Source: CBDCNH01 sp965219015 (GTDB taxonomy: Bacteria; Pseudomonadota; Alphaproteobacteria; Rhodobacterales; Rhodobacteraceae). Taken from it: a stretch of 64,000 bases of DNA. The stretch lies in contig CBDCNH010000013.1 of NCBI GenBank assembly GCA_965219015.1, positions 682,001 to 746,000 of the forward strand, in the 5' to 3' direction. Shown here in pieces: positions 15,573 through 24,346 of the stretch. Numbering within the stretch: position 1 is the first letter of the stretch; the number at the start of each line of letters is the position of its first letter. The position numbers and the translations under genes were made by a program. The notes beneath the pieces are model-generated. The model had not been told where the DNA came from, made no database searches, and saw nothing but the letters and a program-made list of their open reading frames with translations.

Positions 15573-17069
15573 ATGACGAAGTTCACACCCCTGGGCACCG
15601 GCGCCCTCCTGGCGGCGCTCCTGGGTTCGACTGCAGCCTTCGCCGACGTCACGCCGAAGGATGTCTGGCAGGCATGGCAGGCCGGCGCTGCGAAATCCGG
15701 GGCGAACTACACCGCCGACAGCGAGGAACAGACCGGCGACACGCTCGTCGTCTCGGGCGTGACCCTCGGATCGTCGAGCCCGCACATGCAGATCACCGGC
15801 AAGATCGACACGATCGCCTTTCGGGATCAGGGCGACGGTACTGTCGCGATCACCCTGTCGCCGGACGTCACCTTTGACGTCATGATCAACGGCGAGTCCG
15901 GCAAGACCGTGACGATGACGCTCAATGTCCGCGATCCTGACTCGAAGCTGGTCGCCTCGGGCCAGCCGGATGCGGTCGCGTACACGTACGATCTGCCCGA
16001 GCTGACCGTTTCTTCCGACTCCATCGCGATCGACGGCAAGGATCAAGGCGCGACGTTTACAGTGTCCGCGAAGGGTATCGCCGGCACGCAGACGCCCGGC
16101 GAAGGAATGACAAGGAGCAGTGACGTCAAGGTGGCGTCCGTCGACGTCGCCGTCGACGGCGCCAAGCCCGACGGCACTGCGGGTTTCTCCGTCAAGGGTT
16201 CGATGCAGGACGTGACCGAGAGCGACACGTACACGCCGCCGGCGGATACCGACATGTCGGATCTTTCCAAGGCGCTTCAGGCGGGCCTTGCCATCGACGC
16301 GACCGTGGGTTTTGGCGCGACCGATTTCCGCATCGAAAGCGCGTCCGCCGCAGACAAGACGACCTCGGCCGTAACCGTGACCGCAGGGACGGTCTCGGTG
16401 AAAATGGATAAGGAATCGGTGTCCTACGGCACCACCAGCAAGGGCCTGTCTGTTGATGTCCAGGGTGGTGGGCTGCCGATCCCGCAACTCACCGCGAAGA
16501 TCGCGAGCCAGGTTCAGAACATCGTGGTGCCGCTCGCGAAGTCCGACGAGCCGCAGGACTTTTCCTACGTCACCCGCCTGGAGAATCTCGAACTCGGCGA
16601 GGAGGTCTGGTCGCTCTTCGACCCGCAAAAGGCGCTGCCGCGCGATCCGGCGACGCTGATCGTCGACATCGCGGGCAAGGGCAACGTGCTGATGGATATG
16701 TTCAGCATGTCGCAGCAGCCAACCGACCAGTCGCCGGTCGAGATGCGGTCCGTGTCGATCAACGCGCTCGATCTCAAGGCGGTCGGGGCCGAGCTGTCCG
16801 GCACCGGCGCCTTCACGTTCGACAATGCGAACGCCGGCGCAAACGGGATGCCGGCGCCGACGGGCTCGGTCGACCTGACGCTCGTCGGTGGCAACGCGCT
16901 CCTAGACAAGCTCGTCGAGGTGGGTCTCCTGCCGCAGGATCAGGCCACCGGCGCGCGCATGATGCTCGGGCTTCTCGCGCGTCCCGGCGAGGGCGAGGAC
17001 ACGCTCGTGTCCAAGATCGAGGTCAAGGACGGCACCAAGATCGTCGCCAACGGCCAGCCGCTGAACTGA
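15573..17069 (+). CDS. DUF2125 domain-containing exported protein (copy 1)
   Basis: Exported protein of 498 aa with a Sec signal peptide (cleavage near AFADV, residue 25). The mature N-terminus carries the TPKDVWQAWQAGA motif shared by all copies of this array. The body is rich in beta-strand-like Thr/Ser/Asp/Gly repeats, and the C-terminus contains LTLVGGNALLDKLVEVGLLP and the terminal IVANGQPLN. The family is widespread in Rhodobacterales and its function is unknown; a periplasmic or envelope role is likely from the signal peptide. It is followed 74 bases later by a paralogue. Confidence 0.88.
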   Translation: MTKFTPLGTGALLAALLGSTAAFADVTPKDVWQAWQAGAAKSGANYTADSEEQTGDTLVVSGVTLGSSSPHMQITGKIDTIAFRDQGDGTVAITLSPDVTFDVMINGESGKTVTMTLNVRDPDSKLVASGQPDAVAYTYDLPELTVSSDSIAIDGKDQGATFTVSAKGIAGTQTPGEGMTRSSDVKVASVDVAVDGAKPDGTAGFSVKGSMQDVTESDTYTPPADTDMSDLSKALQAGLAIDATVGFGATDFRIESASAADKTTSAVTVTAGTVSVKMDKESVSYGTTSKGLSVDVQGGGLPIPQLTAKIASQVQNIVVPLAKSDEPQDFSYVTRLENLELGEEVWSLFDPQKALPRDPATLIVDIAGKGNVLMDMFSMSQQPTDQSPVEMRSVSINALDLKAVGAELSGTGAFTFDNANAGANGMPAPTGSVDLTLVGGNALLDKLVEVGLLPQDQATGARMMLGLLARPGEGEDTLVSKIEVKDGTKIVANGQPLN

Positions 17070-17143
17070 CCGACCGGCGCTGCCTCCGGGCGGCGCCACC
17101 CTTTGCAACCCGCGCCGGCAGCGGCGCGCTTCACGAGTGCCCC

Positions 17144-18595
17144 ATGCGAACCCTGCTTGCAGTGACCTGCGTCGCCCCATTTCTCATCACCGCCGTCAAT
17201 GCGGACATCACGCCCGAGGACGTCTGGCAGGCCTGGCAGGCCGGCGCCGGGCGCAACGGCCTGACACTTGTCGCCACATCCCGGACCGGCGCCGAGGGCG
17301 CCCGGACCCTCTCCGACGTGTCGCTCGCCGGCGCGTGGTTCGAGGCACGGCTCTCGGGCGATGGCGCGGCGATCGACCTCACGCCCCAAGCCGACGGCAC
17401 CGTCGGGATCACGCTCCCGGCGGCCTTCGGGATTTCGCTGACCGATCCATCTGCCGCCGATCGGAAGTCGGAGACCATCGCCGTCCGCGACGCCGGTGCC
17501 CGGATCGTGGCCTCCGGACGGCCGGACGCCATCGCCTACCGCTTCGAGGTGCCCGAACTCGGGGTCTCCTATCGTCTGTCCGATGGCGCAGACGGCAATT
17601 TTAACCTGACCCTGAAAAACCTCCTCGCGACGGAGCAGCCCGGCGAGGACGGCATGCGGACCACGGATCTGCGCCTCTCCGACTACGACCTTCAGCTCGT
17701 GGTCGGAGCGACGGGCGAAGAGTTTTCGATGCGCGAAACCGCAACGGCGAAGGATGTTCATCTTCGGGCGACCCTTGCGTGGCCCGACGACCTCTCCTTG
17801 GCGGGGTTCAAACAGGCGCTCGAGGACGGGCGCTTCGTCGAAGTCGTCATGGCGTCGGGCACTTCTTCCGCGACGGTCTCCTCCGCGAACGAAGGCGTCT
17901 TGTCCGGCTCCACGAAGTCCGGCGCATCCGAAGCGACCTTCCGTCTCGATCGGGCGGGCCTCGCCTTCGTGGGCACGGTCAACGCCCTCGAATATGACGT
18001 CAGCTCGCCCGGACTGCCCCGATCGCTCACGAAAATCGCAAAGGCCGCGTTCGACGTGCTCCTTCCCATCACGCGTACTGAAGGTCCGCAGAAGTTCGTT
18101 TATACGATCGACCTGGACGGCCTGGAGATTGGTGACGAACTCTGGGCGCTCTTCGATCCCGGCCATGCGCTGCCACGCGATCCCGCGACGGTCATCGTCG
18201 ACCTCCGCGGTACGGCAACGACGCTGACCGACGTCTTCGCGATCGGCGCCGGCGCCGCGATGCCGGAACCGCCGTTTAAGATCGACACGGCCAGTTTGGC
18301 GCGCCTCCGCATCGACGCCGCCGGGGCGCAGCTCGCCGGCACAGGAAATATCGTCTTCGACTATGAGGACGACACCTTCGTGCCGTCAGGCAGCGGGGAC
18401 TTCACGCTGACGGGCGGCAACGCGCTCCTCGACACGCTCGTCCGCATCGGCGCGCTTCCTGCGGAGCAGGCGTCTTCCGCACGCATGATGCTCGGCCTCC
18501 TCGCCCGTCCCGGCAAGGGCGACGACACGTTGATCTCGAAGATCGAGGCGAGGGACGGCGGCCGGATCGTCGCCAATGGCCAGCCGCTGAATTGA
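17144..18595 (+). CDS. DUF2125 domain-containing exported protein (copy 2)
   Basis: Paralogue of the preceding gene (483 aa), same strand. It has a signal peptide (MRTLLAVTCVAPFLITAVNA, then DITPEDVWQAWQAG). The C-terminal TLTGGNALLDTLVRIGALP, MMLGLLARPGKGDDTLISK and IVANGQPLN closely match copy 1, while the middle has diverged. It lies in tandem with copy 1 and a broken third copy, so it arose by local duplication. Function unknown. Confidence 0.87.
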   Translation: MRTLLAVTCVAPFLITAVNADITPEDVWQAWQAGAGRNGLTLVATSRTGAEGARTLSDVSLAGAWFEARLSGDGAAIDLTPQADGTVGITLPAAFGISLTDPSAADRKSETIAVRDAGARIVASGRPDAIAYRFEVPELGVSYRLSDGADGNFNLTLKNLLATEQPGEDGMRTTDLRLSDYDLQLVVGATGEEFSMRETATAKDVHLRATLAWPDDLSLAGFKQALEDGRFVEVVMASGTSSATVSSANEGVLSGSTKSGASEATFRLDRAGLAFVGTVNALEYDVSSPGLPRSLTKIAKAAFDVLLPITRTEGPQKFVYTIDLDGLEIGDELWALFDPGHALPRDPATVIVDLRGTATTLTDVFAIGAGAAMPEPPFKIDTASLARLRIDAAGAQLAGTGNIVFDYEDDTFVPSGSGDFTLTGGNALLDTLVRIGALPAEQASSARMMLGLLARPGKGDDTLISKIEARDGGRIVANGQPLN

Positions 18596-18599
18596 GCAG

Positions 18600-19197
18600 A
18601 TGAGGCTGCTCGCAATCGGCTTGAGCGCAGTGACGACGACGGCCCTGGCTGACATGACGCCCGAGGACGTCTGGCGGGCCTGGCAGCCGACGCCGCCCAA
18701 CTCGGCGCCATCTATGCCGCCGATGCCATGACCCGCGACGGCGACGTCCTCATCGCGTCGGGGGTGACGGTCGACGCGGACCGAACCGCCTTCCTGCTAG
18801 ATGCGATCACGTTTTGCGACCTTGGCGATGGGACCGTGACGATCACCGAGCCGGACGACTAGTCCGGCACGGTCAGTTGGATGGCAGCGTTTCCGAGCAG
18901 ACCGGGACCATCCATCAGCCGGACCTCTCGGGACGCGGTCGCCTCGCCTTTGCGCCGCCGTCTCGGTCGGGCGGGGCGCTGGGCATCTCGGGCTCGGCTG
19001 ACCTCGCCCTTGTCGGTGGCGTGACCCTCCTCGAGACGCTGGAGGCGGTGGGCATCCTCCCTGACGACCGTGCGGCGGCTGCGCGCGTGATGCTCGGCCG
19101 TGTCGCCCGGCCCGGCGAGGGCGAAGATGCGCTCTTCTCCAAGGTCGAGCTTGGCACGGACGGCAGCGTCCTTGCCAATGGCCAGCGACTGAGATGA
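18600..19197 (+). pseudogene. DUF2125 protein, decayed third copy
   Basis: The ATG at 18600 opens a signal-peptide-like stretch and the TPEDVWRAWQ motif, then the frame breaks: a stop at about 18731, a second frame from about 18690 to a TAG at 18861, then a third frame to 19197. That last frame carries the family C-terminus (LALVGGVTLLETLEAVGILP, MLGRVARPGEGEDALFSK, VLANGQRLR). About 300 central residues present in the other copies are missing. Start and end are retained but the reading frame is lost. Confidence 0.82.
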
Positions 19198-19239
19198 GCG
19201 CGCCGCTGGCGAGCCCTCGCTGACAGACCGACCAGACGC

Positions 19240-19599
19240 TCAGACCGTTCCGTCGTGGGTGCTGTCCTCGAAGCCGTCACGAGTAAGCTCGACGCCGAGG
19301 AACGTCTCGAAGGCATCGAGATCCATTGGGTCGATCTGGCCAAAGGTTTGCATCCAGAGCATCGCTGGGCGCAGGGCGTCGGGGTCGAGGTGGCACCAGG
19401 TCTCGCGGCCGCGGCGCTCGCGGTAGACGAGTCCTGCGGCGTCGAGGTGGCCGAGGTGCTTCGCGACGGCGGCGAGCGACATGGCGAAGGGCGCGGCGAT
19501 GTCCCCAACGGTGCGGTCGACCTCGAGGAGCCGTGCGAGGATCGCGCGTCGGGTCGGGTCGGCGAGAGCGGTGAAGACAGGGGAAAGCGTATCGGTCAT
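19240..19599 (-). CDS. ArsR/SmtB-family transcriptional regulator
   Basis: Small winged-helix repressor (119 aa). The N-terminal FTALADPTRRAILARLLEVDR and the recognition helix SLAAVAKHLGHLDAAGLVYRERRGRETW are typical of ArsR-family proteins. There is no Cys pair that would suggest metal sensing; members like this often act on a co-encoded START/AHSA1-type protein, but none is next to it here. I use ATG 19599; a TTG at 19614 would add five residues. Its target is unknown. Confidence 0.85.
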   Translation of the reverse strand: MTDTLSPVFTALADPTRRAILARLLEVDRTVGDIAAPFAMSLAAVAKHLGHLDAAGLVYRERRGRETWCHLDPDALRPAMLWMQTFGQIDPMDLDAFETFLGVELTRDGFEDSTHDGTV

Positions 19600-19753
19600 G
19601 ACGCGGTTTTGCAAGGAGACTACGGATTGTCAACCACACGGTTGAGCGTTTCCACGGACTTGAATATGAGCAGGATCAAAGGTTTGCACTGAACGTCCGA
19701 TGGTTGACACCTCCCAGACTTGCCCATAGGTTCGCCATCGTTCGGGAGGCGCG

Positions 19754-20092
19754 ATGGCCGGCGATGAGAGCGAGCGGCTGCGGCGCCTCGAAGCACGGCT
19801 TTCTGGTGCCAAGCGCGCGGAACCGGGCGCCGCGGTGCAGACTCGCGGCAACTTCTCGCAAGGCGAAGTGGCCTGGCGGATGGTGATCGAGCTGGTATCG
19901 GGTCTCGTGATCGGGCTCGCCATCGGGTTCGGGCTCGACGCGGCCCTCGGGACGCGGCCGGTGTTCCTCGTGATCTTCGTGCTCGTCGGGTTCGCCGCGG
20001 GTGTTCGGGTGATGATGAGGACGGCAAACGACATGACCGCGCGGGCGGAAGCCGAGGCGCGACGCAAGGTGGAGGAGCGGAATGGCGGGTGA
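19754..20092 (+). CDS. atpI: ATP synthase protein I
   Basis: AtpI (112 aa), an inner-membrane assembly factor that helps form the c-ring. It has a charged N-terminus and two hydrophobic helices (about residues 46-62 and 69-86). A strong Shine-Dalgarno (GGGAGG) precedes ATG 19754. It is the first gene of the FO operon and overlaps the start of atpB by eleven bases. The separated FO operon, without F1 genes, is normal for alphaproteobacteria. Confidence 0.9.
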   Translation: MAGDESERLRRLEARLSGAKRAEPGAAVQTRGNFSQGEVAWRMVIELVSGLVIGLAIGFGLDAALGTRPVFLVIFVLVGFAAGVRVMMRTANDMTARAEAEARRKVEERNGG

Positions 20093-20873
20093 AGTGACGG
20101 TGGCGCCAGCGGCTACGGAAGCCGCAGCCGAGAACGGCAGCGGCTTCGCCATTCATCCGATGGACCAGTTCGTCGTGCATCCGCTCTTCGGCGGCACCGA
20201 GATCCACTGGTACACACCGACCAACGTGACCCTCTGGCTCGCCATCGCCGTCCTGATCGTGTTTGCGATCATGGCCTATGGCACGCGCCGGCGGGCCATC
20301 GTGCCGTCCCGCAGCCAGTCCATCGCCGAGCTCGCCTACGGCTTCATCCACACGATGGTCGAGGACACTGCGGGCAAGGAGGGGTTGCGCTATTTCCCCT
20401 ACATCATCACGCTGTTTCTCTTCATCGCCATCGCGAACCTCCTCGGTCTGGTGCCGATGAGCTTCACCACCACCTCGCACGTCGCCGTCACGGGGACGCT
20501 GGCGCTTCTGGTGTTCTTCACCGTGACGATCGTCGGCTTCATCCGGCGCGGGCCCGCGTTCCTTGGGATCTTCTGGGTCTCCTCGGCGCCTCTGGTGCTC
20601 CGGCCGCTGCTCGCGCTGATCGAGGTGGTGTCTTACTTCGTGCGTCCGGTCAGCCACTCCATCCGGCTCGGCGGCAACATGATGGCGGGGCACGCGGTCA
20701 TCAAGGTCTTCGCGGGCTTCGCCGGCGCGCTCGGCGTGGCCTCGGTGTTCCCGATCGTGGCGATCGTCGGCATGTACGGGCTCGAACTCCTCGTCGCGGT
20801 GGTGCAGGCCTACGTCTTCACCATCCTGATCTGCGTCTACATGCGCGACGCGCTGCATGAGCCGCATCACTGA
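20082..20873 (+). CDS. atpB: F0F1 ATP synthase subunit a
   Basis: Membrane subunit a of the FO proton channel (263 aa). It carries the essential Arg in SHSIRLGGNMMAGH, the HPMDQFVVHPLF N-terminal segment and the C-terminal GLELLVAVVQAYVFTILICVYM helix. The Leu-Gly-Gly before NMMAGH is a small variation on the more usual Leu-Phe-Ala/Gly. Overlaps atpI and is followed by atpE after 36 bases. Confidence 0.95.
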   Translation: MAGEVTVAPAATEAAAENGSGFAIHPMDQFVVHPLFGGTEIHWYTPTNVTLWLAIAVLIVFAIMAYGTRRRAIVPSRSQSIAELAYGFIHTMVEDTAGKEGLRYFPYIITLFLFIAIANLLGLVPMSFTTTSHVAVTGTLALLVFFTVTIVGFIRRGPAFLGIFWVSSAPLVLRPLLALIEVVSYFVRPVSHSIRLGGNMMAGHAVIKVFAGFAGALGVASVFPIVAIVGMYGLELLVAVVQAYVFTILICVYMRDALHEPHH

Positions 20874-20909
20874 ACCCTCAACCAATTCGCATCTGCCAAG
20901 GAGAGACCA

Positions 20910-21146
20910 ATGGAAGGCGACATCGCAGTCATGGGCAAGTTCATCGGGGCGGGCCTCGCTTGTTTCGGGCTCGGAGGCTCGGGCGTGGGCGTGGGCATCA
21001 TCGTGGGGAACTTCCTTGCCGGCGCGCTGCGGAACCCCTCGGCGGCGCCGGGGCAGACGGCGAACCTCTTCGTCGGCATCGCGTTCGCCGAAGCGCTCGG
21101 GATCTTCGCGTTCCTGATCGCGCTGCTTCTCATGTTCGCGGTCTGA
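20910..21146 (+). CDS. atpE: F0F1 ATP synthase subunit c
   Basis: Ring subunit c (78 aa), two transmembrane helices joined by a polar loop (RNPSAAPGQ). Helix 1 has the Gly-rich GLGGSGVGVGIIVG; helix 2 carries the proton-binding Glu in FAEALGIF. Residues needed for sodium binding are not evident, so it is a proton-type ring. A clear GGAGAG Shine-Dalgarno precedes ATG 20910. Confidence 0.96.
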   Translation: MEGDIAVMGKFIGAGLACFGLGGSGVGVGIIVGNFLAGALRNPSAAPGQTANLFVGIAFAEALGIFAFLIALLLMFAV

Positions 21147-21158
21147 CGGGCTGATCGC

Positions 21159-21698
21159 GTGGAGCCCGAGGTGCATGGCGCCGAAGCCGTTGCCGAGACC
21201 GGTCACGCGACCGGGATGCCGCAGCTCAACTTCGACACGTTCCCGAACCAGATCTTCTGGCTCTTCGTGGCGCTGGTGGTGCTCTACTACCTCTTGTCGC
21301 GCATCGCGCTGCCGCGCATCGGCGCGGTGATCGCGGAGCGGCGCGGCACCATCGCGAACGATCTCGCGGCGGCGGAGGATCTGCGGCTGCGCGCCGCCGA
21401 GGCGGAGGCCGCCTACGAGAAGGCGCTGGCGGATGCGCGCGCGGAGGCGGGGCGGGTTGTCGCCTCGGCCAAGGCCGACATCCAGAAGGACGTGGACGCT
21501 GCGATGGCCCAGGCGGACGCGGACCTCGCCGAGCGGACGGGCGAGGCCGAGCGACGCATCGCCGCGACGCGGGCCGAGGCGATGGGCAGCGTCGGCGACG
21601 TGGCCCGCGAGACGACCGAGGCGCTCGTCGCGGCGCTCGGCGGGTCGGCGGAGGATGCGGCAGTCCGGGCCGCGGTCGACGCGAGGATGGAAGGATGA
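21159..21698 (+). CDS. F0F1 ATP synthase subunit b'
   Basis: Subunit b' (179 aa, often called atpF' or atpX), the second stator subunit found in alphaproteobacteria. One N-terminal membrane helix (FPNQIFWLFVALVVLYYLLS) follows a 27-residue cytoplasmic leader; the rest is a long alanine/glutamate-rich coiled coil. I use the GTG at 21159, twelve bases after atpE. It overlaps atpF by four bases (ATGA). It forms the peripheral stalk with subunit b. Confidence 0.9.
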   Translation: MEPEVHGAEAVAETGHATGMPQLNFDTFPNQIFWLFVALVVLYYLLSRIALPRIGAVIAERRGTIANDLAAAEDLRLRAAEAEAAYEKALADARAEAGRVVASAKADIQKDVDAAMAQADADLAERTGEAERRIAATRAEAMGSVGDVARETTEALVAALGGSAEDAAVRAAVDARMEG

Positions 21699-22261
21699 GG
21701 CCGATGCGGTATCTGATCGCGCTCGGTCTGGCGTTCGCCGCCGTCCCGGCCTCGGCCGCAACGGGGCCGTTCTTCTCGCTCGGAAATACCAATTTCGTCG
21801 TGCTGATCGCCTTCGTGGTGTTCCTTGCTCTGCTGGTCTACATGAAGGTGCCCTCGCGCGTCGCGGGGATGCTCGACGACCGCGCCAAGGGAATTCGTTC
21901 GGACCTCGACGAGGCCCGGTCGATCCGGGAGGAGGCGCAGAGCGTGCTGTCGTCTTTCGACCGCCGGCAAAAGGAGGTCGCGTCACAGTCCGAGCGCATC
22001 GTGACCAACGCTCGGGCCGAGGCGGAAGCCGCAGCCGCGCAGGCCAAGGAAGACCTCGCCGCCTCGATCGCGCGCCGGGTGAAGGCCGCGGAGGACCAGA
22101 TCGCGTCGGCGGAGGCGGCCGCGATGCGCGAGGTCCGCGACCGGGCCGTCACCATCGCCGTCGCTGCTGCGCGCGACGTCCTGGCGCGCCAGATGACCGA
22201 CGACCGCGGTGACGCCCTGATCGACGCCGCCATCGGCGATGTCGAGCAAAAGCTGCACTGA
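21695..22261 (+). CDS. atpF: F0F1 ATP synthase subunit b
   Basis: Subunit b (188 aa), peripheral stalk. A hydrophobic N-terminal segment resembling a signal sequence (MRYLIALGLAFAAVPASA) is followed by a second membrane helix (NFVVLIAFVVFLALLVYMKVP) and then a long charged coiled coil. This is the alphaproteobacterial form of b. Last gene of the FO operon; the DUF2237 gene ends convergently three bases beyond. Start at 21695 (ATGA overlap) or at the internal ATG 21704. Confidence 0.93.
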   Translation: MRPMRYLIALGLAFAAVPASAATGPFFSLGNTNFVVLIAFVVFLALLVYMKVPSRVAGMLDDRAKGIRSDLDEARSIREEAQSVLSSFDRRQKEVASQSERIVTNARAEAEAAAAQAKEDLAASIARRVKAAEDQIASAEAAAMREVRDRAVTIAVAAARDVLARQMTDDRGDALIDAAIGDVEQKLH

Positions 22262-22264
22262 GCC

Positions 22265-22639
22265 TCAGGGCGCCGCGTAGCGCTTCAGGAGCTGGAGCGA
22301 GACGGTCTCGATCGTCTTGGCATGGGTCGCTTCCAGGACGATGTTCGGCGCGGCCCCCTCGTCATGCGCCTGCGCGAACCGATCGGCGCACAGGCACCAG
22401 CGGTCGCCGGGCTTGAGGCCGGCGAAGCCGTACTCGGGCCGCGGCGTGGAGAGGTCGTTCCCGAGGTATTTCGAGAGCGCAAGGAACTCGGCCGTCATCA
22501 CGGCGCAGACCGTGTGGCAGCCGCGGTCGGATGGCCCGGTGTCGCAGCAGCCGTTGCGGTAGAAGCCGGTAAGCGGCGCCGTCGAGCAGCGCTCGAGCGG
22601 CAGGCCGAGGACGTTCAGCGACGGCAGGCGGTCATCCAT
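22265..22639 (-). CDS. DUF2237 family protein
   Basis: 124-aa protein with the DUF2237 pattern: NVLGLPLERCSTAPLTGF, NGCCDTGPSDRG, HTVCAVMTAEFL, LSTPRPEYGF and GLKPGDRWCLCADRF. The many conserved Cys suggest metal or thiol chemistry; no activity is established for the family. It is convergent with atpF and lies nine bases after the DUF2332 gene, so the two may be co-transcribed. Confidence 0.9.
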   Translation of the reverse strand: MDDRLPSLNVLGLPLERCSTAPLTGFYRNGCCDTGPSDRGCHTVCAVMTAEFLALSKYLGNDLSTPRPEYGFAGLKPGDRWCLCADRFAQAHDEGAAPNIVLEATHAKTIETVSLQLLKRYAAP

Positions 22640-22648
22640 GCGGGAAAG

Positions 22649-23662
22649 CTAGTCCGGCAGGCCCGCCCAGTCCACCCGGCGGCCATGCGCGTCGGCGCGA
22701 CCGACGTGCAGGGTTTCGTCGCCAGGCCAGAGGCGCAGCGTCAGTGCGGCCCGCCCCTCGGACCCGTTCTCCATTCCGAACCAGGCGAGCGGCGCGTCCG
22801 GGGTCGCGGCCCGCCCTGCTGCCTCGAGCGCGTCGGTGAGCGCGGATCGCGTCTCGGGCGGAAAGTACTGCCAGGCAATGGTGTGAAACACGACGTGCGT
22901 CCGGTCCGGTACGGGCGCCGCGAGGCGCTCGGCGAGCCAGGGCGCGGCATCACCCTGGTCGACGGATGCATCGGCGATGGCGGCCGCGGCGCGGGTCCGC
23001 TCCAGCCGGTCAGCCTGGTCGGGCCATATGTAGGCAAGGAGCCGCGAGCGGTCCGGCGGGGCGAGATCGACGCCGCGCCGCTCGGCGACGACGGGGTTGC
23101 CGGCGTGTGGCAGGGGGCCGTGCCACTCTGGCGCAAGGGTCACGGCGGGATCGTCGGGCCCGAGACGCCGGCCCGGCAGCTGAAGCGCGTAGCGGTCCCA
23201 CATCAGGTTCAGCCCGGCGCTGGCCCCGAGTTCGCTGAGCCGGAGCGGCAGGCCGTAGCGCCGAGCGAGCCAATGCCCGACGGGGATCAGCACCGCGCTG
23301 CGGCGAACCTCGTTGGTCTGCGGCGGGCTGGAGAGCCAGTGCCCGATGGTGCGGGGGTGCCGCCGGAGGGCCGCGTCGACGCCTTGCCAAAGCGCATCGT
23401 CCGAAACCGCGTGCGGCGGATAGACGGCGGCGAGTTCCGGTGCCGTGCCGTCGAGCACCAGCCCGTGCAGCGCGCCGAGGAGCCGGAGCGGCACCGACTG
23501 GCCGGTGTAGCTGACGTCGCCGGGCCAATCGAGAAGCTGGCGCGCGACCTCGCCATCCGGCTCGAGGCGCTCGGCGACGAGTCGCGCCAGCCGGGCGTAG
23601 AACGGCGAGCCGAGCGCCGCGCAGGCCGCGGCCTGCGTCACGAGCGCGTCGCGCAAGCTCAC
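22649..23662 (-). CDS. DUF2332 domain-containing protein
   Basis: 337-aa protein with DUF2332 features: SPFYARLARLV near the start, the DVSYTGQSVPLRLLGALHGLVLDG stretch, QTNEVRRSAVLIP, LSELGASAGLNLMWDRY and VVFHTIAWQYFP. The ELGASAGLNL motif looks like a SAM-binding loop, so a methyltransferase-like fold is plausible but unproven. Overlaps the end of pth by four bases (stop/start), which implies one transcript with pth and rplY. Confidence 0.87.
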   Translation of the reverse strand: MSLRDALVTQAAACAALGSPFYARLARLVAERLEPDGEVARQLLDWPGDVSYTGQSVPLRLLGALHGLVLDGTAPELAAVYPPHAVSDDALWQGVDAALRRHPRTIGHWLSSPPQTNEVRRSAVLIPVGHWLARRYGLPLRLSELGASAGLNLMWDRYALQLPGRRLGPDDPAVTLAPEWHGPLPHAGNPVVAERRGVDLAPPDRSRLLAYIWPDQADRLERTRAAAAIADASVDQGDAAPWLAERLAAPVPDRTHVVFHTIAWQYFPPETRSALTDALEAAGRAATPDAPLAWFGMENGSEGRAALTLRLWPGDETLHVGRADAHGRRVDWAGLPD

Positions 23663-24294
23663 CGAAGGCGGTCGCGCAACGTCTGCAAGACCGTGCGCTG
23701 CGGCTCGGGCCTCGAGGCTTCCTTCGGCGGTGCCGTGCGGAGTGCCACCGTGTTGGCAAAGCCCGGCCCGTCACCCGCGGCGAGGAGCGGTGCCGCATCG
23801 GCCACGGCATCGAGAAGGGGCTCGAGCCAGTCGGCGTCCGCCTTGGCGAAGTCGTGGAGCACGTATCCCGCCACGCGGTCCTTGTGGCCGGGATGGCCGA
23901 TGCCGAGGCGAACGCGCGCGTAGGTCTCGCCGACGTGTGCATGGATCGAGCGGAGCCCGTTGTGCCCGGCGTGTCCGCCTCCAGCCTTGAGGCGCAGCTT
24001 GCCGGGCGCAAGATCAAGCTCGTCGTGGAGTACGGTCAACGCGGTCGGCTCGAGCTTGTAGAACCGCAGCGCCGCCATGACGGATCGGCCGCTGTCGTTC
24101 ATGTAGGTCTGCGGCTTCAGGAGCACGACCTTTTCGGTCCCGAGCATTCCTTCGGCGACCAGCCCTTCGAACTTCGACCGCCACGGCGCGAAGCCGTGCG
24201 ACCCCGCGATGCGGTCGACGGCCATGAAGCCGATGTTGTGCCGGTTGCGCGCGTGTTGCGCGCCGGGATTGCCGAGCCCCGCGAAGACCTGCAT
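23659..24294 (-). CDS. pth: aminoacyl-tRNA hydrolase
   Basis: Peptidyl-tRNA hydrolase (211 aa), which recycles peptidyl-tRNAs released prematurely from ribosomes. Catalytic His is in ARNRHNIGF; the other signature segments are LLKPQTYMNDSG, VLHDELDLAPGKLRLKAGGGHAGHNGLRS and RVRLGIGHPG. The start at 24294 is the natural ATG (MQVFAGLGNPG). It follows rplY on the same strand, a common pairing in bacteria. Confidence 0.95.
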   Translation of the reverse strand: MQVFAGLGNPGAQHARNRHNIGFMAVDRIAGSHGFAPWRSKFEGLVAEGMLGTEKVVLLKPQTYMNDSGRSVMAALRFYKLEPTALTVLHDELDLAPGKLRLKAGGGHAGHNGLRSIHAHVGETYARVRLGIGHPGHKDRVAGYVLHDFAKADADWLEPLLDAVADAAPLLAAGDGPGFANTVALRTAPPKEASRPEPQRTVLQTLRDRLR

Positions 24295-24346
24295 CGGGCG
24301 CCTCCCGGTAATGCGGCGCGGTCCCCGGAGGAACCGCGCGGCGGAG

